A program made the position numbers and the translations under genes. Below the pieces are notes generated by a model. That model was not told where the DNA came from. It searched no databases and worked only from the letters and a program-made list of their open reading frames with translations. This document shows, piece after piece, positions 39,979 to 48,794 of a stretch of DNA of 64,000 nucleotides. The stretch is from Microbacterium aurantiacum (GTDB lineage Bacteria > Actinomycetota > Actinomycetes > Actinomycetales > Microbacteriaceae). The stretch spans positions 62,001 to 126,000 of the forward strand of contig NZ_PGGU01000005.1 in the NCBI RefSeq assembly GCF_002872075.1. Direction: 5' to 3'. Within the stretch, counting starts at the first letter, position 1; each line of letters starts with the position of its first letter.

Positions 39979-41919
39979 GTGAGAGTCGCGATCGTGACAG
40001 AGTCCTTCCTTCCGCACATGAATGGCGTCACCGGTTCGGTGCTGCAGATCCTGCGGCATCTCGAACGCACCGGCCACGACGCCCACGTCATCGCACCGAT
40101 CGCCACAGGCATCCCCGGCGAAGTGAGCGGTGCCGTGATCGAGCCGATCCCCAGCCTGGCGCTGCCCGGATACCGGAACGTCCGCGTCGGCACATCGCCG
40201 GCTCATCGCGTGGCTGCGTCGCTGCGTCGCTTCCAGCCGGACGTCGTTCATCTCGCGTCGCCGTTCGCGCTCGGGTGGCGCGGCGTTCTCGCCGCCGAGC
40301 GGCTCGGCGTGGCATCCGTGGCGGCGTACCAGACCGACGTGGCCGCGTACACGGAGCGCTACCGGATCGCGGCGACCACCGGCCTCGCGCAGTCGCACAT
40401 CGCCCGGCTGCATCGCCGGGCGACCCTCACCCTGGTGCCGTCGGGGGAGTCCGCACAGCAGCTGGAGAGACTCGGCGTCGATCGGATGCGCCGCTGGGGG
40501 CGCGGGGTCGACGCCGAGCGGTTCCAGCCGGAGCGGCGCTCGGGCAGTCTGCGCTCGCAGTGGGATGCAGACGTCGTGGTCGGCTACGTCGGCCGACTGG
40601 CCCCGGAGAAGCAGGTGCAGGATCTCGCCGTGCTGCAGACCATCCCGGGGGTCCGGCTCGTCATCGTCGGCGACGGGCCGGCACGTGCGCAGCTCGAGGC
40701 TCTCCTGCCGCGCGCTCTGTTCCTCGGCCATCTCGACGGTGATGCGCTCGCCGCGGCTATGGCCTCGTTCGACGTCTTCGTGCACCCGGGGGAGAGCGAG
40801 ACCTTCGGGCAGACGCTCCAGGAGGCGCACGCGAGCGGGATCCCGGTGGTCGCCACGGGGCGCGGGGGCCCGCTCGATCTTGTGCGGATGGGAATCGACG
40901 GGTGGTTGTACCGCCCCGGCGACTTCGACGATCTGAGGATGCGGGTGGCGGACCTCGTCGGCGATGCGCGGAAGCGGCGTGCATTCGGCGAGGCGGGCCG
41001 CGTCGCCGTGCAGGGGCGGTCCTGGGCGAGCGTCTGCGACCAGCTTCTCGGGCACTTCGAAGAGGCACGCGCGCTGCGGACTATCGACTCCGGGCTCCGC
41101 GCCCGGCGCGCGGTGCGTCCGGAGATGGCGAAGGTCGCGCCGCCGACGCGATGGCAGAGGTACATCGCGCTCGGCGATTCGCTGACGGAGGGACTCTGCG
41201 ACCCTGCACCGGACGGGGCGCTGCGAGGCTGGGCGGATCGTCTGGCTCTGCTGCTGGCGGCGCGCGGCGGCCTGCACTACGCGAACCTCGCCATCCGTTC
41301 GAAGCGGGTCTCGGACGTCTGCGGCTCTCAGCTGGAACGTGCCCTGGAGCTGCGTCCCGACCTGGTCTCGATCCTGATCGGCGCGAACGACCTGGTGAAG
41401 CATCGCGTCGACATCACCGCGCTCGCCGGGCGTCTAGAGGATGCGGTGTCGCGGCTCCGGGGGATCGGCGCCGACGTCCTGCTGGTGACGCCGTTCCTGC
41501 CGGGGCGTCGTGCCGCATCGATCTACACCGCACGCTTCGCCGCATTCGCCACCCTGCTCACGGGGATCGCCGCGCGTACCGGCGCGATCCTCATCGACAC
41601 CGACCTGCACCCGTCGCTCGGGGATCGGGGGAACTGGGGCGAGGATCTGGTCCATCTGAGCAGCCGAGGGCATCGGTTCCTCGCCTATCGGGCCGGTGAG
41701 GTGCTCGGCGTGCCGCACGCCGACGCCCTGGGCGCACTCGATGCCGCGTTGCACGAGCACGAGTCGCTCAGCACCGGTCTGTGGTGGCGGCGTCACGCGC
41801 TGCCGTGGGTCTGGCGGCGGCTGCATGGGCGCGCCGCGGGCGACGGGCGGGTCGCGAAGCACGACGACTACGTCTATCTCGGTCGCACGCCGGTGAGGGA
41901 AGGAGTCCGCGTGCACTGA
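39979..41919 (+). CDS. GT4 glycosyltransferase fused to an SGNH hydrolase
   Basis: A 646-residue two-domain protein. Residues 1-~375 form a GT-B retaining glycosyltransferase of family GT4, close to the mannosyltransferases MgtA/PimB: RVAIVTESFLPHMNGVTGSV at the start, GYVGRLAPEKQVQDLAVL near 200 and the E-x7-E-type donor motif PGESETFGQTLQEAHASG near 270. Residues ~390-600 form an SGNH/GDSL hydrolase: ALGDSLTEG with Ser ~400, IGANDL near 468 and a DLVHLSSRGH block near 555 supplying Asp and His. GTG 39979 fits the family start; an in-frame GTG at 39913 would add 22 residues. The pairing suggests transfer of a sugar and removal or transfer of an acyl group on the same glycolipid or polymer, but this is inference. 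Confidence 0.8.
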   Translation: MRVAIVTESFLPHMNGVTGSVLQILRHLERTGHDAHVIAPIATGIPGEVSGAVIEPIPSLALPGYRNVRVGTSPAHRVAASLRRFQPDVVHLASPFALGWRGVLAAERLGVASVAAYQTDVAAYTERYRIAATTGLAQSHIARLHRRATLTLVPSGESAQQLERLGVDRMRRWGRGVDAERFQPERRSGSLRSQWDADVVVGYVGRLAPEKQVQDLAVLQTIPGVRLVIVGDGPARAQLEALLPRALFLGHLDGDALAAAMASFDVFVHPGESETFGQTLQEAHASGIPVVATGRGGPLDLVRMGIDGWLYRPGDFDDLRMRVADLVGDARKRRAFGEAGRVAVQGRSWASVCDQLLGHFEEARALRTIDSGLRARRAVRPEMAKVAPPTRWQRYIALGDSLTEGLCDPAPDGALRGWADRLALLLAARGGLHYANLAIRSKRVSDVCGSQLERALELRPDLVSILIGANDLVKHRVDITALAGRLEDAVSRLRGIGADVLLVTPFLPGRRAASIYTARFAAFATLLTGIAARTGAILIDTDLHPSLGDRGNWGEDLVHLSSRGHRFLAYRAGEVLGVPHADALGALDAALHEHESLSTGLWWRRHALPWVWRRLHGRAAGDGRVAKHDDYVYLGRTPVREGVRVH

Positions 41920-42218
41920 TGCTGTAGACGCGGGCCCCCGCTCGCGGCGGAATCTCGGGATCCCGCTGGTAGGCTGGATGCGGTTGCCTTCGGGCATCCG
42001 CTCAATTTCACACACATATACGGAGCGGTCGGCGGAGAAGCTGGTCCCCTGTGGTGGGTTCCTCGGCAGAGATGCGCCGGGTGGCTTTCTACTGGTGGCC
42101 AGCGCAGGCGACATTCGCGGGAATGCCCGCGCGCCCATATCTGCCCGTATCCGCTCCTTCGCGAACACGCTCGCGCGTCATACGGATTCGCGAGTCTAAA
42201 CAAAGAAGGAGAGACCTC
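41920..42218 (+). promoter_or_regulatory. Long pnp leader region
   Basis: These 299 bases hold no gene that I can support. TAGGCT at 41970-41975 (context GCTGGTAGGCT, as at rpsO) is the likely -10, which would give pnp a leader of about 235 nt. GGATGC...GCATCC near 41976-41999 can form a hairpin just after the start of transcription. In other bacteria pnp leaders are RNase III/PNPase autoregulation sites; I cannot show that from sequence here. Confidence 0.5.
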
Positions 42219-44507
42219 TTGGAAGGTCCTGAAATCACCGCCACCGAGGCCGTTCTCGACAACGGCCGCTTCGGCACCCGCACCATCCGCTTCGAGACCG
42301 GCCGCCTCGCGCAGCAGGCTCAGGGCGCAGTCGCCGCGTACCTCGACGACGAGACCATGCTCCTCTCGGCCACCAGCGCAGGCAAGCACCCGCGCGAGGG
42401 CTTCGACTTCTTCCCGCTGACGGTCGACGTCGAGGAGCGTTCCTACGCCGCCGGCAAGATCCCCGGCTCGTTCTTCCGCCGCGAGGGTCGCCCCTCCACC
42501 GAGGCCATCCTCGTCTGCCGTCTGATCGACCGTCCGCTGCGTCCGTCGTTCGTCGACGGTCTCCGCAACGAGGTCCAGATCGTCATCACGGTCCTCTCCA
42601 TCGCTCCGGGCGAGTTCTACGACGCGCTCGCGATCAACGCGGCTTCCGCCTCGACGCAGATCTCCGGTCTGCCGTTCTCGGGTCCCGTCGCCGGTGTCCG
42701 CCTGGCGTTCATCGCAGGTCAGGGCGAGCACGCCGACCAGTGGGTCGCGTTCCCGACCGCCGAGCAGGTCTCTGAGGCCGTGTTCGACCTGATCGTCGCC
42801 GGTCGTGTCGTCACCAAGGCCGATGGCACGGAAGACGTCGCCATCATGATGGTCGAAGCCGAGGCCACCGAGGGCAGCTGGAACCTGATCAAGGCCGGCG
42901 CCACCAAGCCGAACGAAGAGATCGTCGCCCAGGGCCTCGAGGCCTCGAAGCCGTTCATCGCTCAGCTGGTCAAGGCTCAGGCCGAGCTCGCCGCGACCGC
43001 GTCGAAGGAGCCGGGCGTCTACCCGGTCTTCCTGCCGTACAGCCAGGAGGTCTACGACTTCGTCGCGGGTCGCTCCTACGACGACCTCGTCGGCGTCTAC
43101 CAGATCGCCGACAAGAAGGACCGTCAGAACGCGGATGACGCGATCAAGGACCGCGTCCGGGCCCAACTCATCGAGGCCGTCGAGGCGGGCGAACTGCCCG
43201 CCGGCGCTCCGCTCGAGTTCTCGGCCGCCTACAAGTCGGTCACGAAGAAGATCGTCCGCGGACGCATCCTCACCGAGAGCGTCCGCATCGACGGCCGCGG
43301 TCTGGCCGACATCCGTCCGCTCGACGCCGAGGTGCAGGTCATCCCGCGCGTGCACGGCTCCGCGATCTTCCAGCGCGGCGAGACCCAGATCATGGGTGTC
43401 ACCACGCTGAACATGCTCAAGATGGAGCAGCAGATCGACTCGCTGTCGCCGACCACGAGCAAGCGCTACATGCACCACTACAACTTCCCGCCCTACTCGA
43501 CCGGTGAGACCGGCCGAGTGGGTTCGCCGAAGCGTCGCGAGATCGGGCACGGCTTCCTCGCCGAGCGCGCGCTCGTGCCGGTGCTGCCGAGCCGCGAGGA
43601 GTTCCCGTACGCGATCCGTCAGGTGTCTGAGGCTCTCAGCTCCAACGGCTCGACGTCGATGGGCTCGGTGTGCGCCTCGACCCTTTCGCTGCTGAACGCG
43701 GGCGTGCCGCTGCGCGCTCCCGTCGCCGGCATCGCGATGGGCCTCGTCTCCGACGAGGTCGACGGTGAGACCCGCTACGCGGCGCTGACCGACATCCTGG
43801 GTGCTGAGGACGCTCTCGGCGACATGGACTTCAAGGTCGCCGGTACCGGTGAGTTCATCACCGCCATCCAGCTCGACACGAAGCTCGACGGCATCCCGAC
43901 GTCGGTTCTCGCCGGTGCGCTGACCCAGGCACGCGACGCGCGCCTGACGATCCTCAACGTCCTGAACTCCGCGATCGACGCTCCCGACGAGATGGCGCCC
44001 ACCGCGCCGCGCGTCATCAGCGTGCAGATCCCCGTCGACAAGATCGGCGAGCTGATCGGCCCGAAGGGCAAGACGATCAACGCGATCCAGGACGAGACCG
44101 GCGCGCAGATCTCCATCGAGGAGGACGGCACCGTCTACATCGGCGCCACCGACGGGCCGTCGGCCGAGGCCGCGCGCGCGCAGGTCAACGCCATCGCGAA
44201 CCCGACCAACCCCGAGGTCGGCGAGCAGTTCCTGGGTACGGTCGTCAAGATCGCCACCTTCGGCGCCTTCGTCTCGCTGCTTCCGGGCAAGGACGGCCTC
44301 CTGCACGTCACCGAGGTGCGCAAGCTCGCCGGTGGCAAGCGGGTCGAGAACGTCGAGGACGTGCTCTCCGTCGGTCAGAAGATCCTCGTCAAGATCACGA
44401 AGATCGACGACCGCGGCAAGCTGTCGCTCGAGCCCGTCGTGGAGGAGACTGCTGCAGCGGATGCTGCGCCTGTCGACGCTGCTCCGGCAGAAGCTGCTGC
44501 CGAGTAA
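42219..44507 (+). CDS. pnp: Polyribonucleotide nucleotidyltransferase (PNPase)
   Basis: A 3'-to-5' phosphorolytic RNA exonuclease. The 762-residue product has two RNase PH-like domains (with [20 protein letters not shown] near residue 84 and [19 protein letters not shown] near 480), then a KH domain ([16 protein letters not shown] near 608) and an S1 domain ([20 protein letters not shown] near 672), then an acidic Ala-rich tail. The TTG start at 42219 has GAAGGAGA about 6 nt upstream; no ATG or GTG has comparable support. A terminator follows. It stands apart from rpsO. Confidence 0.95.
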   Translation: MEGPEITATEAVLDNGRFGTRTIRFETGRLAQQAQGAVAAYLDDETMLLSATSAGKHPREGFDFFPLTVDVEERSYAAGKIPGSFFRREGRPSTEAILVCRLIDRPLRPSFVDGLRNEVQIVITVLSIAPGEFYDALAINAASASTQISGLPFSGPVAGVRLAFIAGQGEHADQWVAFPTAEQVSEAVFDLIVAGRVVTKADGTEDVAIMMVEAEATEGSWNLIKAGATKPNEEIVAQGLEASKPFIAQLVKAQAELAATASKEPGVYPVFLPYSQEVYDFVAGRSYDDLVGVYQIADKKDRQNADDAIKDRVRAQLIEAVEAGELPAGAPLEFSAAYKSVTKKIVRGRILTESVRIDGRGLADIRPLDAEVQVIPRVHGSAIFQRGETQIMGVTTLNMLKMEQQIDSLSPTTSKRYMHHYNFPPYSTGETGRVGSPKRREIGHGFLAERALVPVLPSREEFPYAIRQVSEALSSNGSTSMGSVCASTLSLLNAGVPLRAPVAGIAMGLVSDEVDGETRYAALTDILGAEDALGDMDFKVAGTGEFITAIQLDTKLDGIPTSVLAGALTQARDARLTILNVLNSAIDAPDEMAPTAPRVISVQIPVDKIGELIGPKGKTINAIQDETGAQISIEEDGTVYIGATDGPSAEAARAQVNAIANPTNPEVGEQFLGTVVKIATFGAFVSLLPGKDGLLHVTEVRKLAGGKRVENVEDVLSVGQKILVKITKIDDRGKLSLEPVVEETAAADAAPVDAAPAEAAAE

Positions 44508-44522
44508 GCACTGACGTACACG

Positions 44523-44562
44523 AGACCCGGGTTTCGGTCGGAGACGACCGGAACCCGGGTCT
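44523..44562 (+). terminator. Terminator after pnp
   Basis: An 18-bp stem (44523-44540 with 44545-44562, one G-U pair) with a GAGA loop, followed by TCGTCGTG. Confidence 0.85.
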
Positions 44563-44654
44563 TCGTCGTGTCCGGCGTGACCAAACCGTTATCGGAAGTT
44601 TTCGCGCCGTTCGCCGGATTGGACGGGCGGTTCGAAGATGTCGCTTACCCTCGA

Positions 44655-44688
44655 AGTACGCACCGGGGGGTGCATTCGGTAGTACGCA
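44655..44688 (+). repeat. Direct repeat AGTACGCA upstream of the AKR-fold gene
   Basis: AGTACGCA occurs at 44655-44662 and 44681-44688, 26 bp apart, and each is followed by an A/C then G-rich run. Between them GCACC and GGTGC form a small inverted repeat. It might be an activator or repressor site for the gene starting at 44727, but no more can be said. Confidence 0.3.
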
Positions 44689-44726
44689 AGCCGGGGTGAG
44701 ACCCGGCTGACGCGGGGGTGAAGAGT

Positions 44727-45755
44727 ATGCGGTTGTTCAGTGCAGGGGCAGGAGCCTCCACTGAGCGCGCATCAGAGGAGCTCTCCGAGCACCCGTCCGC
44801 CCCGATTCCGGTCGTCGGTCCCGGCGTGGGCGAGACCATCCGCGTTCCGCTGGGCGAGACTGGCTTCGAGACGTTCCCGATGATGCTGGGCGCCGCCGAG
44901 TTCGGCTGGAACGTCGACCTCGAGACCAGTCACGGCATCCTCGATCGCTATATCGAGTTCGGCGGCAACGCCATCCACACGGCTGATGGGTTCTCCGGCG
45001 GACGCAGCGAGCACATCATCGGGCAGTGGCTGCGTTCCCGCGGTCACCGCGACCGGGCGCTTCTCAGTGTGCGCATCGGCGCGCACGCCGACAACCCCGG
45101 CCTCGGCTCGGTGAACCTGGTCCGCGCGGTCGAGGGTTCGCTCACGCGCCTAGGAGTCGACCGCATCGACGTGCTCTACCTCGATGCGACGCTCGACGTC
45201 ACCACGAACCTCGAGGACACTCTGGCGACTGTGGAATGGCTCGTGGATGCCGGAAAGATCGGCGCCGTCGGCGCCTTCGGCTTCGCACCGGAGCGGCTGG
45301 TCGAGGCGCGCATCCTCGCGGCCGCAGGGTACCCACGCATCCAGGTGATCGATGCGCCGTACAACCTCGTGCGCCGTCAGCCCTTCGAAGGCGACCTCCG
45401 TCTGGTCGCGGGTGCCCAGAATCTCGCCGTCACGCCCTCGCACGCGCTGGAGCATGGCTTCCTCTCCGGACGCCACCGCAGGAAGGCGACGACGTCGCAG
45501 GGCGTCAGAGGCGAGCAGCTCCGCGGGCAGTTGAACCGGCGCGGCATCCGCATCCTTCGTGCCCTCGACCAGGTCGCCGAAGACCTCGCGGTGCCGGTCG
45601 CGGCGGTCTCGATCGCGTGGCTGCTCGCGCAGCGGACCATCGTCGCACCCATCGTGAACACCTTCGCGACCGAGCACGTCGACGAGCTGATGCAGGGTGC
45701 CGGCGTCACGCTGTCGCGCGCACAGGTCGCCGACCTCAACCGCGTCGGGAACTGA
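44727..45755 (+). CDS. Aldo/keto-reductase-fold protein lacking the catalytic tetrad
   Basis: A 342-residue protein that aligns along its length with aldo/keto reductases: AAEFGWNVD near residue 55, SLTRLGVDRIDVLYLD near 138 and a C-terminal VSIAWLLAQRTIVAPIVNTF typical of the NADPH-binding end. All four catalytic residues appear replaced: Asp by His84 and Tyr by Phe89 (HTADGFSGGRSE), Lys by Arg116 (SVRIG) and His by Asp153 (LYLDATLD). It is therefore probably not a reductase; a cofactor-binding or regulatory role is possible. ATG 44727 was chosen, with GTG 44718 an alternative. Confidence 0.78.
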   Translation: MRLFSAGAGASTERASEELSEHPSAPIPVVGPGVGETIRVPLGETGFETFPMMLGAAEFGWNVDLETSHGILDRYIEFGGNAIHTADGFSGGRSEHIIGQWLRSRGHRDRALLSVRIGAHADNPGLGSVNLVRAVEGSLTRLGVDRIDVLYLDATLDVTTNLEDTLATVEWLVDAGKIGAVGAFGFAPERLVEARILAAAGYPRIQVIDAPYNLVRRQPFEGDLRLVAGAQNLAVTPSHALEHGFLSGRHRRKATTSQGVRGEQLRGQLNRRGIRILRALDQVAEDLAVPVAAVSIAWLLAQRTIVAPIVNTFATEHVDELMQGAGVTLSRAQVADLNRVGN

Positions 45756-45836
45756 CCTCGCGTCATGCCCCTGTCACACGCGTGGCATATGGTGGATTGA
45801 CGCCCGGCGAATGCCTGCGACGAAGCGAGTGGGTTT

Positions 45837-46439
45837 GTGACGCATTACATATATCTGGTCAGACACGGTGAACATCAGGATGCCGAGCACGGCCTGACCG
45901 ATGGACCCCTCTCGCCTCGAGGACAGCGTCAGGCAGAGCTGATCGCCGACCGTCTCTCCGGACTGCCGCTCGACGCCGTGTGGCATTCTCCGCTGCTGCG
46001 GGCGAACGAGACGGCGCGGGCCGTCGCTGAGCGGCTGCCCTCCGTCGACCCCGAGCCGACGGCGCTGTTGTTCGACTGCGTGCCCACCGGCATGACCGAG
46101 GAGACCCCTGCGGCCTTCGAGCCGTTCTTCGGCTCGGTGACGGAGGCCGAGATCGAAGCCGGCCGCGCGCAGATGGCCGACGCCGTGAACGAGTTCCTCG
46201 TGCGCAAGACGGGTGAAGTGCACGAAGTGCTCATCACGCACAACTTCGTGATCTCCTGGTTCGTGCGCGAAGTGCTGGGAACGCCGGAGTGGCGCTGGAT
46301 GACCTTGAATCAGGCGCACTGCGGTCTGACCGTCATCGCGCAGAAGCAGGGGCGCCCCTGGACGCTGCTGACCCACAACGACACGGGTCACCTGCCGGTC
46401 GAGCTGCGCACCGGCGTCCCCGACGCGATGCCGGTCTGA
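45837..46439 (+). CDS. Histidine phosphatase-family protein
   Basis: A 200-residue phosphoglycerate-mutase-like phosphatase. The phosphohistidine motif VRHGEH has His10 at the expected position; the second catalytic His is in LITHNF near residue 143, and Arg in LLRANETARA near 55 completes the pocket. The start is GTG 45837; longer readings cross into the AKR-like gene. Upstream sequence is weakly Shine-Dalgarno-like. Such proteins act on small phosphates or phosphoproteins; the substrate is unknown. It precedes dapB by 68 nt. Confidence 0.87.
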   Translation: MTHYIYLVRHGEHQDAEHGLTDGPLSPRGQRQAELIADRLSGLPLDAVWHSPLLRANETARAVAERLPSVDPEPTALLFDCVPTGMTEETPAAFEPFFGSVTEAEIEAGRAQMADAVNEFLVRKTGEVHEVLITHNFVISWFVREVLGTPEWRWMTLNQAHCGLTVIAQKQGRPWTLLTHNDTGHLPVELRTGVPDAMPV

Positions 46440-46495
46440 TCCTCGACTGCAGGCGACGCCGCCGCGCCGCGCGGCCGGCTCCGTGCACGGCGAAA

Positions 46496-46501
46496 TAGAC
46501 T
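46496..46501 (+). promoter_or_regulatory. -10 hexamer for leaderless dapB
   Basis: TAGACT ends 6 nt before ATG 46508; there is no ribosome-binding site between. Confidence 0.65.
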
Positions 46502-46507
46502 GAACCC

Positions 46508-47248
46508 ATGACCACGCAGGTAGCACTCGTCGGCGGAACAGGCAAGCTCGGCACGATCATCCACGGCGTGATCGATGAGCTCGAGGGCTTCGAGGTCGCC
46601 CGGGTGCTGACGTCGTCGAGTGCGATGTCCGAACTGGACGGCGCCGATCTCGTCGTCGATGCCTCCACCCCGCAGGTGAGCATCGACATCGTGCGCGCAG
46701 CGGTCGAACGGGGCATCAACGTGCTGGTCGCGACCTCCGGCTGGTCGGCTGAGCGCATCGCGCTGATCCGACCCCTCGTCGACGCCGCCGGAACGGGCGC
46801 CGTCTTCATCCCGAACTTCTCGCTCGGTTCGGTGCTGGGTTCGGCACTCGCCGCCGCAGCCGCACCGTTCTTCGACTCGGCCGAGATCGTCGAGGCCCAT
46901 CGGGAGACGAAGATCGACTCTCCCAGCGGTACCGCGGTCCGCACCGCCGAGCTCATCGCCGCGGCCCGGGCCGAGCAGGGCCCGGTGAGCGCGCCGCACG
47001 CCGACCAGCGCGCCCGGGGTCAGCAGGTCGGCACGGTGCCCATCCACTCGCTCCGGCGCCCAGGAGTCGTGGCGAAACAGGACGTGATCCTCGCGGGACC
47101 CGGTGAATCGCTGACGTTCACTCATGACACGGTCGATCCGGCGCTCGCTTATGCCCCCGGCATCCGGCTCGCCATACCGTTCGCGTTGAACGTCACCGGC
47201 GTCGTGGTGGGCCTGGAGAACATGATCGACATCGGCATCCGCTCGTGA
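46508..47248 (+). CDS. dapB: 4-hydroxy-tetrahydrodipicolinate reductase
   Basis: Second step of the diaminopimelate/lysine branch: NAD(P)H-dependent reduction of the dapA product. The 246-residue protein has the cofactor loop VALVGGTGKLG (residues 5-15), a shortened DASTP segment and the signature EAHRETKIDSPSGTA near residue 129, whose His and Lys are catalytic. Length matches actinobacterial DapB. Translation appears leaderless. The stop overlaps the start of the next small gene. dapA lies about 5 kb downstream, so the two steps are near each other but not in one operon. Confidence 0.94.
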   Translation: MTTQVALVGGTGKLGTIIHGVIDELEGFEVARVLTSSSAMSELDGADLVVDASTPQVSIDIVRAAVERGINVLVATSGWSAERIALIRPLVDAAGTGAVFIPNFSLGSVLGSALAAAAAPFFDSAEIVEAHRETKIDSPSGTAVRTAELIAAARAEQGPVSAPHADQRARGQQVGTVPIHSLRRPGVVAKQDVILAGPGESLTFTHDTVDPALAYAPGIRLAIPFALNVTGVVVGLENMIDIGIRS

Positions 47249-47715
47249 TGTCGCGCATCGGCGTCGGCGTGATGGGCGCTGCCCTGCTGCTCTACCTGGC
47301 TGTCGCAGTCTGGCTCGGAGTGATGTTCATCGCGGTCGGAGAACCGGTGGCGGTGGGGATGGGCATCGCTCTTCTCGTCCTGGGGGTGCTGAGCGGGTGG
47401 GCGCTCTTCCGTGAGATGCAGTTCGGCTTCGCTGCGGACCGGCTCGGACGCGCGCTCGACGCGGAGGGGGGCATGCCGGAGGCCGAGACCGAGCTCACAC
47501 CCAGTGGTCGCGTCGCTCGGGCGGATGCGGAGCCGCTGGTGGCCCGATACACGGCCGAGGCGGATGCCGCGCCGGAGGACTGGCGTGCTCGATACCGTCT
47601 GGGCGTCGTTCAGGACGCGGCGGGGCGTCGCAAGGACGCCCGCGTCAGCATCCGTGAGGCGATCCGCCTGGAGCAGAGCGCCCGGAAGGTCACGCCAGAG
47701 TCGCCTCGAGCGTGA
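47245..47715 (+). CDS. Two-helix membrane protein with TPR-like tail
   Basis: A 156-residue protein with two hydrophobic helices (about residues 5-30 and 36-56) and a hydrophilic C-terminal half with alternating Ala/Arg-rich helices (EDWRARYRLGVVQDAAGRRK near 118-137) reminiscent of a single TPR-like hairpin. GTG 47245 overlaps the dapB stop, and ATG 47248 follows directly; either could start. Coupling to dapB is implied by the overlap. The last 26 bases overlap the convergent OsmC gene. Function unknown. Confidence 0.7.
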   Translation: MMSRIGVGVMGAALLLYLAVAVWLGVMFIAVGEPVAVGMGIALLVLGVLSGWALFREMQFGFAADRLGRALDAEGGMPEAETELTPSGRVARADAEPLVARYTAEADAAPEDWRARYRLGVVQDAAGRRKDARVSIREAIRLEQSARKVTPESPRA

Positions 47716-48115
47716 TCTCGATCGCCGCCAGGGCCTGAGAGACCGGGCAGCCGGCCTTCGCGTCGTTCGCCAGTTCCTGGAACTTCTCCGGCGTGATGCC
47801 GGCGACGACGGCGTTCACGTTGAGGTGGCTGCCGGTGATGCCGGTGCCGGGCTTGAACGTCACGGACGCCGACGTGTTGAGGCGCTCCGGGGGAGTGCCG
47901 TTCTCGGCCAGCATGTTGGAGAACGCCATGCTGAAGCACGAGGCGTGCGCGGCGGCGATGAGCTCCTCCGGCGTGGTGGTCGTGTCGCTGCCCTCGCTGC
48001 GGGCCTTCCAGTTGATGGGGAAGGTTCCGAGGTTCGATGAGGAGAAGGCGACGGTGCCCGACCCCTCGAAGAGGGATCCGGTCCAGGTGGCTGCGGCTTC
48101 GCTCGTGACAGGCAT
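47690..48115 (-). CDS. OsmC-family peroxiredoxin
   Basis: A 141-residue OsmC/Ohr-type thiol peroxidase that detoxifies organic hydroperoxides. Two conserved cysteines are in AHASCFSMAFS near residue 70 and DAKAGCPVSQAL near 125. The TPEELIAAAHA segment before the first Cys is diagnostic for OsmC. GGAGGAATC precedes ATG 48115, so unlike many neighbours it has a normal leader. Downstream of a thioredoxin/DUF4395 pair on the same strand, it may share reducing power with them. Confidence 0.92.
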   Translation of the reverse strand: MPVTSEAAATWTGSLFEGSGTVAFSSSNLGTFPINWKARSEGSDTTTTPEELIAAAHASCFSMAFSNMLAENGTPPERLNTSASVTFKPGTGITGSHLNVNAVVAGITPEKFQELANDAKAGCPVSQALAAIEITLEATLA

Positions 48116-48200
48116 GATTCCTCCGGTTCTCGCGCTGCTCGATGATGCGGTCGCGATCTCCCGCCAGCCTATCGAGCGAGCGGGGGCGAAGAAACCGGAG

Positions 48201-48773
48201 TCACGCGGTGGATGCTGCGCGACCGACGATTCCGGCGCGCTGCAGCAGCAGGTAGATCTGGCAGCCGAGGCAGAATGCGAACGCGGCGTTGAGGAAGGCG
48301 GCGATGAAGGCGGCGGCCGTGGCGATCGGCAGCGCCCACGGCACCCCGGCCAGGTGGAGGACGAGTCCGATGCCGACGACGAACAGGCCGACGCCCTGCG
48401 CGAAGCGCGGAGGACGCGGATCCTCCAGTTCGCTCGGAGGCCACAGCCGAGGACGGATGGCGCGGCGGAACAGCACGCCCCAGGGCGCCGTCGCCGGAGA
48501 CACGACACTCCACAGGAAGAGGAGAGCGATCGCGAGGGCGAGCAGGAATCCGGGGTCGAGGGCGCGCTGCACGACGCCGACGGAGTGGACCGCCCAGTTG
48601 TCGCCGGCGATGAAGGCGAAGTCGGTGTTCGGGACGATGGCGAACCAGCCACCGGGAATCTTCGCGGTCGAGATCCCGATCAGTCCGAGGAAGGTCGCGA
48701 GGAGCAGCAGCGCTGCCGTGACGCTCGCGGCGAAGCGGGGGCCGCGCGGGTCGATGCCTGCGGGAGGGGTCAT
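48201..48773 (-). CDS. DUF4395-family membrane protein
   Basis: A 190-residue membrane protein with about four helices. The C-terminal helix contains CLGCQIYLLL, a Cys-x-x-Cys pair characteristic of DUF4395. The first ~25 residues are cytoplasmic. Twenty-one bases separate it from the upstream thioredoxin-like gene on the same strand, and the arrangement suggests a membrane redox partner that passes electrons between the two Cys pairs. The biochemical role is not established. Confidence 0.82.
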   Translation of the reverse strand: MTPPAGIDPRGPRFAASVTAALLLLATFLGLIGISTAKIPGGWFAIVPNTDFAFIAGDNWAVHSVGVVQRALDPGFLLALAIALLFLWSVVSPATAPWGVLFRRAIRPRLWPPSELEDPRPPRFAQGVGLFVVGIGLVLHLAGVPWALPIATAAAFIAAFLNAAFAFCLGCQIYLLLQRAGIVGRAASTA

Positions 48774-48794
48774 CTCTGCTCCTGTCTGCGCGCC

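Noticed and set aside
41874..44306. Minus-strand frame of 810 codons opposite pnp
   Set aside because: It is antisense to pnp, lacks motifs and has shadow-type composition.
44655..44688. Direct repeat as an iteron or attachment site
   Set aside because: Two 8-bp copies are too few and no integrase, replication or mobile gene is near; listed only as a possible regulatory site.
45768..45785. TGTCACAC near 45770 as another copy of the DUF559-linked palindrome
   Set aside because: Only the first six bases agree; there is no GAA-N-TCGCGGG extension and no paired arm.
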